Shown here in pieces: positions 7,649 through 16,785 of a stretch of 20,595 nt of DNA. The position numbers were made by a program, and so were the translations under genes. The notes below the pieces were generated by a model. That model saw nothing but the letters and a program-made list of their open reading frames with translations, was not told the origin of the DNA and made no database searches. Numbering within the stretch: position 1 is the first letter of the stretch; every line of letters begins with the position of its first letter. This stretch comes from SZAS-79 sp038319115 (GTDB lineage: Bacteria > Pseudomonadota > Gammaproteobacteria > Burkholderiales > SG8-39), in assembly GCA_038319115.1 (NCBI GenBank), contig JBBQCV010000048.1, positions 1 through 20,595 on the forward strand, given 5' to 3'.

Positions 7649-7680
7649 AAAAAAACCGCCGCACCCGAGGGTGCGGCGGT
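7649..7680 (-). terminator. Intrinsic terminator of the isocitrate lyase gene
   Basis: Read on the minus strand, a 12-base arm ACCGCCGCACCC, two unpaired bases and its exact complement are followed directly by seven T residues (7655 down to 7649). It lies about 30 bases after the isocitrate lyase stop. This is a textbook rho-independent terminator for that strand; on the plus strand the stem lacks a T-run. Confidence 0.92.
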
Positions 7681-7710
7681 GGTGGTCTCCTCCAGCGGCT
7701 GTCGTCGCGA

Positions 7711-9021
<1,311 letters not shown>

Positions 9022-9028
9022 CTGCACG

Positions 9029-9034
9029 TCCTTT
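9029..9034 (-). promoter_or_regulatory. Ribosome binding site deciding the aceA start
   Basis: AAAGGA on the minus strand sits 7 bases before the ATG at 9021. The alternative ATG at 9060 has no comparable site. Confidence 0.75.
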
Positions 9035-9114
9035 CGGGGTTGGGTTAGTTGATAAACCACGATACCGTCCCGGAGTCATGCGCCGCAACATTTTGTGCTC
9101 CAAAGCGAAATGCT

Positions 9115-9143
9115 TTTAAATCATATGGTTATATGGTGCGCAA
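9115..9143 (-). promoter_or_regulatory. Possible aceA promoter in an AT-rich leader
   Basis: The 221 bases between rodA and aceA contain a block (about 9087-9180) much richer in A and T than the rest of the window. On the minus strand TTGCGC (9143-9138) and TTTAAA (9120-9115) are 17 bases apart, a weak sigma-70 fit. The spacer contains a tandem 8-base repeat (ATATGGTT/ATATGGTG, 9123-9138), and a perfect 10-base palindrome ATTGCGCAAT lies upstream at 9182-9191. Either could be an operator. The hexamers are poor matches, so the promoter call is tentative. No good intrinsic terminator for rodA is seen in the gap. Confidence 0.35.
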
Positions 9144-9242
9144 GCGCTCATTTTTCACTATACGGTAAATATTTTCAGCCGATTGCGCAATGCGGGATGG
9201 AAATAGGCAGGCAAAAGGGGACGCTCCAGCAGGCCGCGCCTG

Positions 9243-10361
9243 TCAGGTCTGGACGAGCTTGCGGTGCCTGTGGATGCTCATGAGGATGCCGACCCCGACG
9301 AACAGGGTCGCAAGCGCGGTGCCCCCATAGGAAATAAAGGGCAGCGGCACGCCCACCACCGGCAGGATGCCCGACACCATGCCCATGTTCACGAACGCGT
9401 AGGTGAAGAAAATCATTGTGACCGCGCCGGCCAGGAGACGGCTGAAGAACGTTGGCGCATTAGCCGCGATCATGAGCCCGCGCGCGATGAGCAGCAGGTA
9501 GACCGCAAGCAGCACGCAGTTGCCTGCCAGCCCGAACTCCTCCGAGAACACCGCGAAGATGAAATCGGTGTGGCGCTCTGGAATGAACTCGAGGTGGGTC
9601 TGCGTGCCCTGCAGCCAGCCCTTGCCCATCAGCCCGCCCGAACCCACCGCGATCGTCGACTGGATGATGTGGTATCCGGCCCCCAGAGGGTCGGTGGTCG
9701 GGTCGAGCAGCGTGAGTATGCGCCGCCGCTGGTAGTCGTGCAGTATGCCCCACAGGGGGAACAGGCTCGCGAGTCCCACCACCACCGCGCCGGCGATCAC
9801 CTTCCACGACAGCCCGGCAAAGAAGATCACGTAGCAGCCGGCGGCGAGCACGAGAACCGCGGTGCCGAGGTCCGGCTGGCGGGCGATGAGCAGCACCGGG
9901 ATCATGAGCAGGACTGCGGCGATCATGAAGTCGAGGGCGCGCAACGTCGCCTCGTGGCGATGGAAATACCACGCGAGCATGAGCGGCATGGCGATCTTCA
10001 TCATTTCCGAAGGCTGGACGCGCGTCACCCCCACGTGGAGCCAGCGTCGCGCGCCGTTGACCACGTCGCCGAACAGGGCGACGGCCACCAGCAGCGCGAG
10101 TCCGAGCAGGTACACCGGCACGGCGAAGCGCATGAGGGTCTGCGGTGAAACCTGCGCCAGCATCCACATGGCGGTATACCCCACCGCGACGTTGATCAAC
10201 TGCGAAGTCACGCGCGCGGGATACTCGTAGCTCGCGCTGTACATGGTGGCGAGGCCGATGCCGACCAGCACCAGGGTCAGCGCGAACAGCGGCCCGTCGA
10301 TGCTGCCGATGAAACGGCCGACCAGCCGCCGCGCCGAAAGGTTGGCCGCGTCGAGCGCCAT
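9243..10361 (-). CDS. rodA: RodA, peptidoglycan glycosyltransferase of the elongasome
   Basis: SEDS-family membrane enzyme that polymerises lipid II into glycan strands during cell elongation, working with PBP2. It has 372 residues with about ten hydrophobic segments. The FtsW/RodA/SpoVE signature GILPVVGVPLPFISYGGTA lies near the C-terminus. QPDLGTA (D164) and ERHTDFIFA (D266) carry the conserved acidic residues implicated in activity in RodA proteins. The ATG overlaps the stop of mrdA by one base, consistent with coupled synthesis of the enzyme pair. It is the last gene of the mre operon. Confidence 0.97.
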   Translation of the reverse strand: MALDAANLSARRLVGRFIGSIDGPLFALTLVLVGIGLATMYSASYEYPARVTSQLINVAVGYTAMWMLAQVSPQTLMRFAVPVYLLGLALLVAVALFGDVVNGARRWLHVGVTRVQPSEMMKIAMPLMLAWYFHRHEATLRALDFMIAAVLLMIPVLLIARQPDLGTAVLVLAAGCYVIFFAGLSWKVIAGAVVVGLASLFPLWGILHDYQRRRILTLLDPTTDPLGAGYHIIQSTIAVGSGGLMGKGWLQGTQTHLEFIPERHTDFIFAVFSEEFGLAGNCVLLAVYLLLIARGLMIAANAPTFFSRLLAGAVTMIFFTYAFVNMGMVSGILPVVGVPLPFISYGGTALATLFVGVGILMSIHRHRKLVQT

Positions 10362-12271
10362 CAGTCGCCGTCGCCTTCCTTGGCCGCCTCGTTCACGGGC
10401 ACCGCTTTCGGATCGACCGGCATCTTGCCGAGCAGGTAATAATCGAGCACCGCGCGCGCGATCGGCGCCGCCGCGCGCGAGCCGAACCCGCCGTTCTCGA
10501 CGATCACGGCGAGTGCGATCTTGGGGTTCTCGAGCGGCGCGAATGCGATGAACAGCGAGTGGTCGCGGTGGCGCTCGGCCACGTTCTTCTCGATGTACTT
10601 CTCGTTGGCCTTGATCGCGATCACCTGCGCGGTGCCGGTCTTGCCCGCGCTCGTGTATTGCGCGCCGGCAAACGTCCGCGCCCCGGTGCCGGCGGTATTC
10701 ACCCCCGCCATGGCGCGCTTGATGAACTCGACGTTTTCCGGCTTGAGCGGAATGCGCCTGGAGATTTCCGGCTCGACCGTGCGGCGCGTGTTGGTGCGCT
10801 GGTTGTCGACGTAGTTGACCAGGTGCGGCTTGTACAGCACGCCGTTATTGGCGATCGCGGCCGTGGCCTGGGCGAGCTGCATCGGGGTGTAGGAGTTGTA
10901 GCCCTGGCCGATGCCAATCGAGATGGTTTCGCCCGCATACCATTTCTGCTGCTCCGGTGTGCGAAAGCGCTTTCGCTTCCATTCGGGCGAGGGCAGGATG
11001 CCGGCCGACTCGCCCTCGAGGTCGATGCCGGTGCGGGTGCCGAACCCGAACGGGGCAATCGAGCGCGACAGGAGGTCGATGCCCATGTCGTTGGACAGCA
11101 GGTAGTAGTAGGTGTCGCACGACTCCACGATCGACTTGTACATGTCCACCGTGCCGTGGCCGCCAACCTTGTCGTCGCGAAACCGCCGGCCGCCGAAATC
11201 GAAGAACCCCGGGTCGGAGATGGCCTGGCTCGTATTCCTTTTGCCGGTCTCGAGCGCAGCCAGGGCGAGGAAGGGCTTGAACGTCGACCCCGGCGGGTAC
11301 TGGCCGTTGATCGCGCGGTTGGTGAGCGGGCGGTCGGGCGAGTTGTTGAGCTCCGACCAGCTTTGCGAATCGATGCCGTCGACGAAGAGATTCGGGTCGA
11401 AGCCGGGTTTGGACACGAAGGCAAGCACCCCTCCGGTGGTCGGGTCGAGCGCCACCAGCGCGCCGCGCCGGTCGCCGAACGTGCTCTCGGCCACCTGCTG
11501 CAGCTTGATGTCGAGCGCAAGCGTGATGTCGTTGCCGGCCTGCGCGGGTGTGCGCGACAGCGTGCGGATGCCGCGGCCGCCGGCGTCAATCTCGACCTGC
11601 TCGATGCCGGTGGTGCCGTGCAGTTCGCCCTGGTAGCTGCCCTCCAGGCCCATCTTGCCGATGAAGTCGGTGCCGCGGTAGTTCGCCTCCTCGCCCTGCT
11701 CGGCCAGCTTTTCCTGGTCCTTGTCGTTGATGCGCCCGATATAGCCGATTACGTGCGAGGCGACGGCCTCGAACGGGTACTGGCGGAACAGGCGCGCCTT
11801 GATCTCGACACCCGGGAAGCGATAGCGGTTGGCGGCGAAGCGCGCCACTTCCTCGTCGGTCAGGCGGGTACGTATCGGCAGGCTTTCGGCATTGCGCAAC
11901 TCCCCCAGCAGCTTCTTGTAGCGGCTGCGGTCGCGCGGCTGGATGTCGACTATCTCGGCCAGCCTGTTGATCGTGCCCTCGAGGTCGGTCACTTTGGCGG
12001 GCATGATCTCCAGCGTGTAGGCCGAATAGTTGCGCGCCAGCACCACCCCGTTGCGATCGAGGATCAGGCCGCGGTTGGGCGGGATCGGCACGATCGAGAT
12101 GCGGTTGTCCTCCGCCTTGGTGAGGTAGTAATCGCGCTGGATCACCTGCAGGTAGACGAAGCGCGCGAACAGCGCGCCGAAGGCGATCAGCACCGCGAGG
12201 CCGGCCGCGCCGATGCGCAGCTGGAAAAAATGCAGCTCGCGCTCGTGGTTCTTGAGTTCGGTCAGGCGCAT
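10361..12271 (-). CDS. mrdA: Penicillin-binding protein 2 (MrdA), elongation transpeptidase
   Basis: Monofunctional class B transpeptidase that cross-links new peptidoglycan in the lateral wall; target of mecillinam in enteric bacteria. It has 636 residues: a short cytoplasmic N-terminus, one membrane anchor at about 20-43, a dimerisation/pedestal domain, then the transpeptidase. Active-site motifs are in order: STFK (329-332, nucleophile S329), SCD (384-386, the SxN-equivalent box) and KTG (544-546). The ATG at 12271 has no recognisable ribosome site, since the preceding bases are C-rich. It lies 33 bases after mreD and overlaps rodA by one base. Confidence 0.97.
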   Translation of the reverse strand: MRLTELKNHERELHFFQLRIGAAGLAVLIAFGALFARFVYLQVIQRDYYLTKAEDNRISIVPIPPNRGLILDRNGVVLARNYSAYTLEIMPAKVTDLEGTINRLAEIVDIQPRDRSRYKKLLGELRNAESLPIRTRLTDEEVARFAANRYRFPGVEIKARLFRQYPFEAVASHVIGYIGRINDKDQEKLAEQGEEANYRGTDFIGKMGLEGSYQGELHGTTGIEQVEIDAGGRGIRTLSRTPAQAGNDITLALDIKLQQVAESTFGDRRGALVALDPTTGGVLAFVSKPGFDPNLFVDGIDSQSWSELNNSPDRPLTNRAINGQYPPGSTFKPFLALAALETGKRNTSQAISDPGFFDFGGRRFRDDKVGGHGTVDMYKSIVESCDTYYYLLSNDMGIDLLSRSIAPFGFGTRTGIDLEGESAGILPSPEWKRKRFRTPEQQKWYAGETISIGIGQGYNSYTPMQLAQATAAIANNGVLYKPHLVNYVDNQRTNTRRTVEPEISRRIPLKPENVEFIKRAMAGVNTAGTGARTFAGAQYTSAGKTGTAQVIAIKANEKYIEKNVAERHRDHSLFIAFAPLENPKIALAVIVENGGFGSRAAAPIARAVLDYYLLGKMPVDPKAVPVNEAAKEGDGD

Positions 12272-12304
12272 CGATCGGAAGGGGGGCAGCGGCTTTCGCC
12301 GACT

Positions 12305-12823
12305 TCAGATGGGGCGAGTTTCATCGGCCTCGGCCGCGCGTCGCTGCGGGGCGAGCAAAAGGAAGCTCAGTACCGGCCACAGCAGGGCGCCGATGAGCGG
12401 GCCGGCCAGCAGCTCCCAGCCCGGGAAATGCGCGCCGGTGGCAAGCCGCACCAGGATCTCGATGCACTTGGCGCCCACCAGCAGGATCGCCACGTGCATC
12501 GCCTGCAGCAGCCACGAGAACCACAGGATGCGGCGCGACAGCGAGATCGCCGCGAACGCGAGGAGCGAGTAGGCGAGCGCATGCTGGCCCAGCAGCACCC
12601 CGTTGCCGGTGTCCATGAGCAGGCCGATCAGCCAGCCGACGCCCAGGCCGACGAGGCGGGGCTGGCGCACGCACCAGAACGTCAGCGTCAGGGCGACAAA
12701 ATCGGGGACCAGGGCGACATTCTTCCACGGCATGAAATCCAGCAGCAGCGCGACCAGGAACGACAGCAGGATGGTGCCGACGCGCACCGGCAGCAGGATG
12801 TGCTGGGGCTGTTCAGCGAACAC
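12305..12823 (-). CDS. mreD: MreD, rod-shape-determining membrane protein
   Basis: Small integral membrane protein that joins MreC to the elongation complex. 172 residues with about five hydrophobic segments; MPWKNVALVPDFVALTLTFW and GFLLDTGNG-like LLMDTGNGVLLGQHAL are typical of the family. The start is GTG at 12823: GGAGGG lies 7 bases upstream, and no ATG is available further up the frame. It lies between mreC (87-base gap) and mrdA (33-base gap). The protein evolves fast, so the position in the operon supports the call as much as the sequence does. Confidence 0.93.
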   Translation of the reverse strand: MFAEQPQHILLPVRVGTILLSFLVALLLDFMPWKNVALVPDFVALTLTFWCVRQPRLVGLGVGWLIGLLMDTGNGVLLGQHALAYSLLAFAAISLSRRILWFSWLLQAMHVAILLVGAKCIEILVRLATGAHFPGWELLAGPLIGALLWPVLSFLLLAPQRRAAEADETRPI

Positions 12824-12830
12824 GCTGCTG

Positions 12831-12836
12831 CCCTCC
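12831..12836 (-). promoter_or_regulatory. Ribosome binding site deciding the mreD GTG start
   Basis: GGAGGG on the minus strand is placed 7 bases before the GTG at 12823. Confidence 0.75.
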
Positions 12837-12910
12837 GCGCGTGGCCGGGCCGGCAGGCATCGGGCCGGGTAGGCAACCGGCGTGGTTCGAATTGGCGTGC
12901 ATCGGCGCGG

Positions 12911-13831
12911 TCACGGGTTCGGGGCGTCCTTCCTGCGCTTGCCCTTGGCGCGGGCCTTGGGCTCGGGCTGGGTGGCATCCACGGGGTACGGCGGAAGCTT
13001 GGTCTGTGTTGACAACGCAAGCAGGTATCGGTTCTTCTCGTCGCCACCGGCGGGCTCGCAAATGATGCGCGCGAACGCCGCCACGGCGTCGCGCTCGATG
13101 CGCACCACGGTGGCCACCGGCAGCCCGGCCGGGTAGGTGCCGTCGATGCCGGAGGTCACCAGCTTGTCGCCGTTCTGGATCTCGGCGTTGGCCGCCATGA
13201 AACGCAGCTCGAGCGCGCCCGGCGAACCCGAGCCGAAGGCCACCGCGCGCAGGCCGTTCCTCACCACCTGCACCGGGATCGCCTGGTCCTTGTCCGTAAG
13301 CAGGGTCACCTCGGCCACGCGCGGATGCACCCGCGTCACCTGCCCCACCACGCCGGCGTCGTCGATCACTGGCTGCCCGGGCTTGATGCCGTCGCCGGCG
13401 CCCTTGTCGACCAGCAGCTTGCGCGAGAACGGGTCGCGGCCGGAATACAGCACCTCGACCGGCGTGGACTGCAGCTGCAGGCGCTCCTGCGCGCCGTTGA
13501 TCCGGCGCAGTTGCTCGAGCTCAGCGGCCGTTGCCGCGTAGCGCTGGGCGTCCGCGGAGCTGGCCAGCAACTTTGCGCGCAGCAGGGCGTTCTCCTGCTG
13601 CAGTGACGCCTGGGTGGCGAAGAACCCCGCGACACGCGCCACGAACTGGCCCGGCGCGGTGGCGATCTGCTGCAGCGGGTTGGCCGCGAGGGCGAACACG
13701 CCCCTCAGGGTCTCGGCGTATTTGTAGCGCGCGTCGAGGACCAGCAGCGCGATCGAGAGCGAGGCAAAGAACACAAGGCGCACAAGCGGCGCCGGACCGC
13801 GCCGGAAGAACGGTGGGGGCGTGTGCTCCAT
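12911..13831 (-). CDS. mreC: MreC, rod-shape-determining protein
   Basis: Bitopic inner-membrane protein whose periplasmic part binds PBP2 and switches the elongation complex on. 306 residues: a proline-rich cytoplasmic start, a membrane segment at about 16-34, a coiled coil at about 73-113 (LQQENALLRAKL and following), then the beta-barrel pair recognisable from GIKPGQPVIDDAGVVGQV, VTLLTDKDQAIPV and a late GDKLVTSGIDGTYPAGLPVA. The tail is unusually Lys/Arg/Pro-rich (KARAKGKRRKD). The start lies 11 bases after the mreB stop with only a poorly spaced G-run, so coupling with mreB is likely. Confidence 0.96.
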   Translation of the reverse strand: MEHTPPPFFRRGPAPLVRLVFFASLSIALLVLDARYKYAETLRGVFALAANPLQQIATAPGQFVARVAGFFATQASLQQENALLRAKLLASSADAQRYAATAAELEQLRRINGAQERLQLQSTPVEVLYSGRDPFSRKLLVDKGAGDGIKPGQPVIDDAGVVGQVTRVHPRVAEVTLLTDKDQAIPVQVVRNGLRAVAFGSGSPGALELRFMAANAEIQNGDKLVTSGIDGTYPAGLPVATVVRIERDAVAAFARIICEPAGGDEKNRYLLALSTQTKLPPYPVDATQPEPKARAKGKRRKDAPNP

Positions 13832-13842
13832 GCCCCCATCAC

Positions 13843-14886
13843 TCAGTCATTCGTGAAGACCGGGCCGAAGTGCTCCATCTTCTCGAGCGCCTTGCCCGAG
13901 CCGCGCACGACGCACGTGAGGGGATCCTCGGCGACGATGACCGGCAGCCCGGTTTCTTCCATGAGCAGGCGGTCGAGGTCGCGCAGAAGCGCCCCGCCGC
14001 CGGTGAGCACCATGCCTTTTTCGGCAATGTCGGCGCCCAGCTCGGGCGGGGTCTGCTCGAGCGCGGACTTGACCGCCGAGACGATCTGGTTGAGCGGCTC
14101 GGTGAGCGCCTCGAGGATTTCGTTGGAGCTGATGGTGAAGCTGCGCGGGATGCCTTCGGCCAGGTTGCGTCCTTTGACTTCCATTTCGCGCACTTCGCTG
14201 CCGGGGAAGGCCGAGCCGATGGTTTTCTTGATCATCTCGGCGGTGGTCTCGCCGATCAGCATCCCGTAATTGCGCCGGATGTAGTTGATGATCGCCTCGT
14301 CGAACTTGTCGCCGCCCACGCGCACGCTACCGGCGTAGACCATGCCGCCGAGCGAGATCACGCCGACCTCGGTGGTGCCGCCGCCGATGTCGACCACCAT
14401 CGAGCCGGTCGCCTCGGCCACCGGCAGGTCAGCGCCGATCGCCGCCGCCATGGGCTCCTCGATGAGGTACACCTGACCGGCGCCCGCGCCGATCGCCGAT
14501 TCGCGGATCGCGCGGCGCTCGACCTGGGTCGAGCCGCACGGCACGCAGATGATGATGCGCGGGGAGGGCGAGAACAGGCGCGAGTCGTGCACCTTCTTGA
14601 TGAACTGCTTCAACATCTGCTCGGTGACGGTGAAGTCGGCGATCACGCCGTCCTTCATGGGGCGGATCGCGGTGATGTTGCCCGGGGTCTTGCCGAGCAT
14701 CATCTTGGCTTCGCGGCCCACCGCCTGGATGGTTTTCTTGGCGTTCGGCCCGCCTTCCTGGCGGATCGCGACCACCGAAGGCTCGTCGAGCACGATGCCC
14801 TTGCCGCGCACGTAAATGAGCGTGTTCGCGGTGCCCAGGTCGATCGCGAGGTCGTTGGAAAAATAACTGCGCAAAAAGCCGAACAT
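13843..14886 (-). CDS. mreB: MreB, actin-like cell-shape protein
   Basis: Bacterial actin that forms membrane-bound filaments guiding lateral wall synthesis. 347 residues, the standard length. ATP-site blocks are the phosphate-1 loop AIDLGTANT (14-22), the phosphate-2 loop VVDIGGGTTEV (164-174) and the adenosine motif GMVLTGGGALL (291-301). The N-terminal MFGFLRSYFSNDL fits the membrane-binding amphipathic start. First gene of the operon mreB-mreC-mreD-mrdA-rodA, transcribed away from gatC. The ribosome site is weak. Confidence 0.99.
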   Translation of the reverse strand: MFGFLRSYFSNDLAIDLGTANTLIYVRGKGIVLDEPSVVAIRQEGGPNAKKTIQAVGREAKMMLGKTPGNITAIRPMKDGVIADFTVTEQMLKQFIKKVHDSRLFSPSPRIIICVPCGSTQVERRAIRESAIGAGAGQVYLIEEPMAAAIGADLPVAEATGSMVVDIGGGTTEVGVISLGGMVYAGSVRVGGDKFDEAIINYIRRNYGMLIGETTAEMIKKTIGSAFPGSEVREMEVKGRNLAEGIPRSFTISSNEILEALTEPLNQIVSAVKSALEQTPPELGADIAEKGMVLTGGGALLRDLDRLLMEETGLPVIVAEDPLTCVVRGSGKALEKMEHFGPVFTND

Positions 14887-14894
14887 GAGCGTGC

Positions 14895-14917
14895 TGAAGC
14901 CTTCTCTGTGAAGCCTT
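14895..14917. repeat. Paired 9-base direct repeat upstream of mreB
   Basis: TGAAGCCTT occurs at 14895-14903 and 14909-14917, a 14-base period, just upstream of the mreB start. It is followed by the small inverted repeat CTTAG/CTAAG (14920-14933). Possible operator or leader structure; nothing links it to a known regulator. Confidence 0.6.
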
Positions 14918-14953
14918 AACTTAGAGGGCTAAGACTGTGATCCGAAAGGTCGC

Positions 14954-14959
14954 TATGAT
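14954..14959 (+). promoter_or_regulatory. Possible -10 element for gatCAB
   Basis: TATGAT lies 65 bases before the gatC ATG in the divergent mreB-gatC gap. The matching upstream hexamer (AAGACT, 14931-14936, 17-base spacing) is poor, so this is only a candidate. Confidence 0.35.
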
Positions 14960-15024
14960 ACCCTAAGGCCGCTCCCGATATAGCCGCCCGGGGCGCCCGA
15001 AAAGCCCTTTTCCTGCATCGCCAA

Positions 15025-15324
15025 ATGCCCCTCGACCTTGAGCAGATCCGCCGCATTGCCCGGCTTGCGCGCATCGCGGTCAGCGAGCCCGAAGCCGCCG
15101 CCGCCGCCGGGCAACTGAACAACCTGCTCGGCCTGATCGAACAGATGCAGGCCGTCGACACCACCGGAATCGAGCCGATGGCGCACCCGCTCGACGCGCG
15201 GCTGGAGATGGCGCAGCGCCTGCGCGAGGACAAAGCCGCCGAAACCGACCGGCGCGCCGAATTCCAGGCCGCTGCGCCCGCGGTGGAAGGCGGCCTGTAC
15301 CTCGTGCCGCGGGTGGTTGAGTAA
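15025..15324 (+). CDS. gatC: GatC subunit of the tRNA-dependent amidotransferase
   Basis: Small subunit of the cytosolic GatCAB complex, which converts Glu-tRNA(Gln) and/or Asp-tRNA(Asn) to the correct aminoacyl-tRNA; GatC wraps between GatA and GatB. 99 residues, usual length. IRRIARLARI near the start, LNNLLGLIEQMQAVDTTGIE in the middle and GLYLVPRVVE at the end are characteristic. No clear ribosome site precedes the ATG. gatA begins 3 bases after the stop. Confidence 0.95.
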   Translation: MPLDLEQIRRIARLARIAVSEPEAAAAAGQLNNLLGLIEQMQAVDTTGIEPMAHPLDARLEMAQRLREDKAAETDRRAEFQAAAPAVEGGLYLVPRVVE

Positions 15325-15327
15325 CCC

Positions 15328-16785
15328 ATGCTCGATGCTTCCATCTCCGAATTGTCCGCCGCCCTCGGCGCGCGCAGGATCTCGAGCGCCGAGCTCACGC
15401 AGCTCTTCCTCGCCCGCATCGCGGGATTGGAGGACCTGAATGCATTCATCACCGTCGACACCGAGCGCGCCATGCAGGACGCGAGGGCGGCCGACGCGCG
15501 CCGTGCCGCCGGCGAGTCTGGCCCGCTGCTCGGCATTCCCGTGGCCCACAAGGATATTTTCTGCACCCGCGGGCTCGCCACCACCTGCGGCTCGAAGATG
15601 CTTGCCAATTTCGTGTCGCCGTATGACGCGCATGTGATCGAGAAGTTCGGCGCCGCCGGCGCCGTTTTGATCGGCAAGACCAACATGGACGAATTTGCCA
15701 TGGGCTCGTCGAACGAGAGCTCGCATTTCGGCCTTGTAAAAAATCCATGGTGCAAGACCGCCGTGCCCGGCGGGTCGTCGGGCGGATCGGCTGCGGCAGT
15801 GGCGGCGCGCATGGCGCCGGCGGCGACCGGCACCGACACCGGCGGCTCGATCCGGCAGCCCGCGGCCTTCACCGGCGTGTGCGGCATCAAACCGACCTAC
15901 GGGGTGGTGTCGCGCTACGGCATGGTCGCATTCGCGTCGTCCCTGGACCAGGGCGGCCCGATGGCGCGCAGCGCCGCCGACCTCGCCACGCTCCTCAATG
16001 CCATGGCGGGCTACGACGCGCGCGATTCCACCAGCATCGAGCGCCCGGCGGAGGACTACGCGCGCGACCTCGAGCGACCGGTTGCCGGTTTGCGCATCGG
16101 CCTGCCGGCGGAGTATTTCGGCGATGGCGTCGATGCGGATGTCGCCACGCGCGTGCGCGACGCCATCCAGTGGTTCGAGTCGCAGGGTGCGGTCACGGTG
16201 CCGGTCACGCTGCCCAATACCCACCTCGCGGTGCCGGTGTACTACGTCATCGCGCCGGCCGAGGCTTCCTCCAACTTGTCGCGCTTCGACGGCGTGCGCT
16301 ATGGTCACCGTGCGGCGGAGTACACCGACCTCAACGACATGTACTGCAAGACGCGCGCCGAGGGCTTCGGCACCGAGGTTAAGCGGCGCATCCTCGTGGG
16401 CACCTACGTGCTCTCGCACGGCTACTACGACGCCTACTACCTGCAGGCGCAAAAGCTGCGTCGCCTGATCGCGCGCGATTTCACCGAGGCCTTCGAGCAG
16501 TGCGACGTCATCATGGGCCCCACTGCGCCGTCGACCGCGTTCGACATCGGCGCCATGAGCGAGGACCCGGTGCGCATGTACCTCAACGACATTTTCACCA
16601 TCCCCGCCTCGCTGGCCGGCATCCCAGGGCTGTCCATCCCGTGCGGGTTCGATGGCCGCGGCCTGCCGGTGGGCCTGCAGATGGTGGGGACGTATTTCGC
16701 CGAGGCGCGCCTGCTCAATGCCGCCCACCGTTACCAGCAGGCGACCGACTGGCACCGGCGCGTGCCCACCGCCACCCCGCTGTGA
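15328..16785 (+). CDS. gatA: GatA, glutaminase subunit of the amidotransferase
   Basis: Amidase-signature enzyme that releases ammonia from glutamine and channels it to GatB. 485 residues. The Ser-cisSer-Lys triad is visible: K75 in VAHKDIF, cis-Ser S150 in PGGSSGGS, and nucleophile S174 in DTGGSIRQPA. The spacing (75 and 24 residues) equals that of the structurally known S. aureus GatA. The stop overlaps the GTG start of gatB. Second gene of gatCAB. Confidence 0.98.
   Translation: MLDASISELSAALGARRISSAELTQLFLARIAGLEDLNAFITVDTERAMQDARAADARRAAGESGPLLGIPVAHKDIFCTRGLATTCGSKMLANFVSPYDAHVIEKFGAAGAVLIGKTNMDEFAMGSSNESSHFGLVKNPWCKTAVPGGSSGGSAAAVAARMAPAATGTDTGGSIRQPAAFTGVCGIKPTYGVVSRYGMVAFASSLDQGGPMARSAADLATLLNAMAGYDARDSTSIERPAEDYARDLERPVAGLRIGLPAEYFGDGVDADVATRVRDAIQWFESQGAVTVPVTLPNTHLAVPVYYVIAPAEASSNLSRFDGVRYGHRAAEYTDLNDMYCKTRAEGFGTEVKRRILVGTYVLSHGYYDAYYLQAQKLRRLIARDFTEAFEQCDVIMGPTAPSTAFDIGAMSEDPVRMYLNDIFTIPASLAGIPGLSIPCGFDGRGLPVGLQMVGTYFAEARLLNAAHRYQQATDWHRRVPTATPL

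Noticed and set aside
9022..9060. Longer isocitrate lyase start at 9060
   Set aside because: The internal ATG at 9021 has a good ribosome site and gives the family's normal length and N-terminus.
9095..9283. A 62-codon plus-strand open frame in the aceA leader
   Set aside because: No ribosome site or similarity, and it runs into the rodA coding region antisense. The AT-rich regulatory explanation fits better.
10559..13012. An 817-codon open frame on the plus strand opposite mrdA and mreD
   Set aside because: It lies fully antisense to genes with complete active-site motifs and has a low-complexity Arg/Ala/Gly/Val composition. High GC makes long antisense frames common.
14953..16755. A 600-codon minus-strand open frame opposite gatC and gatA
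   Set aside because: Antisense to well-conserved gatCA; no motifs.
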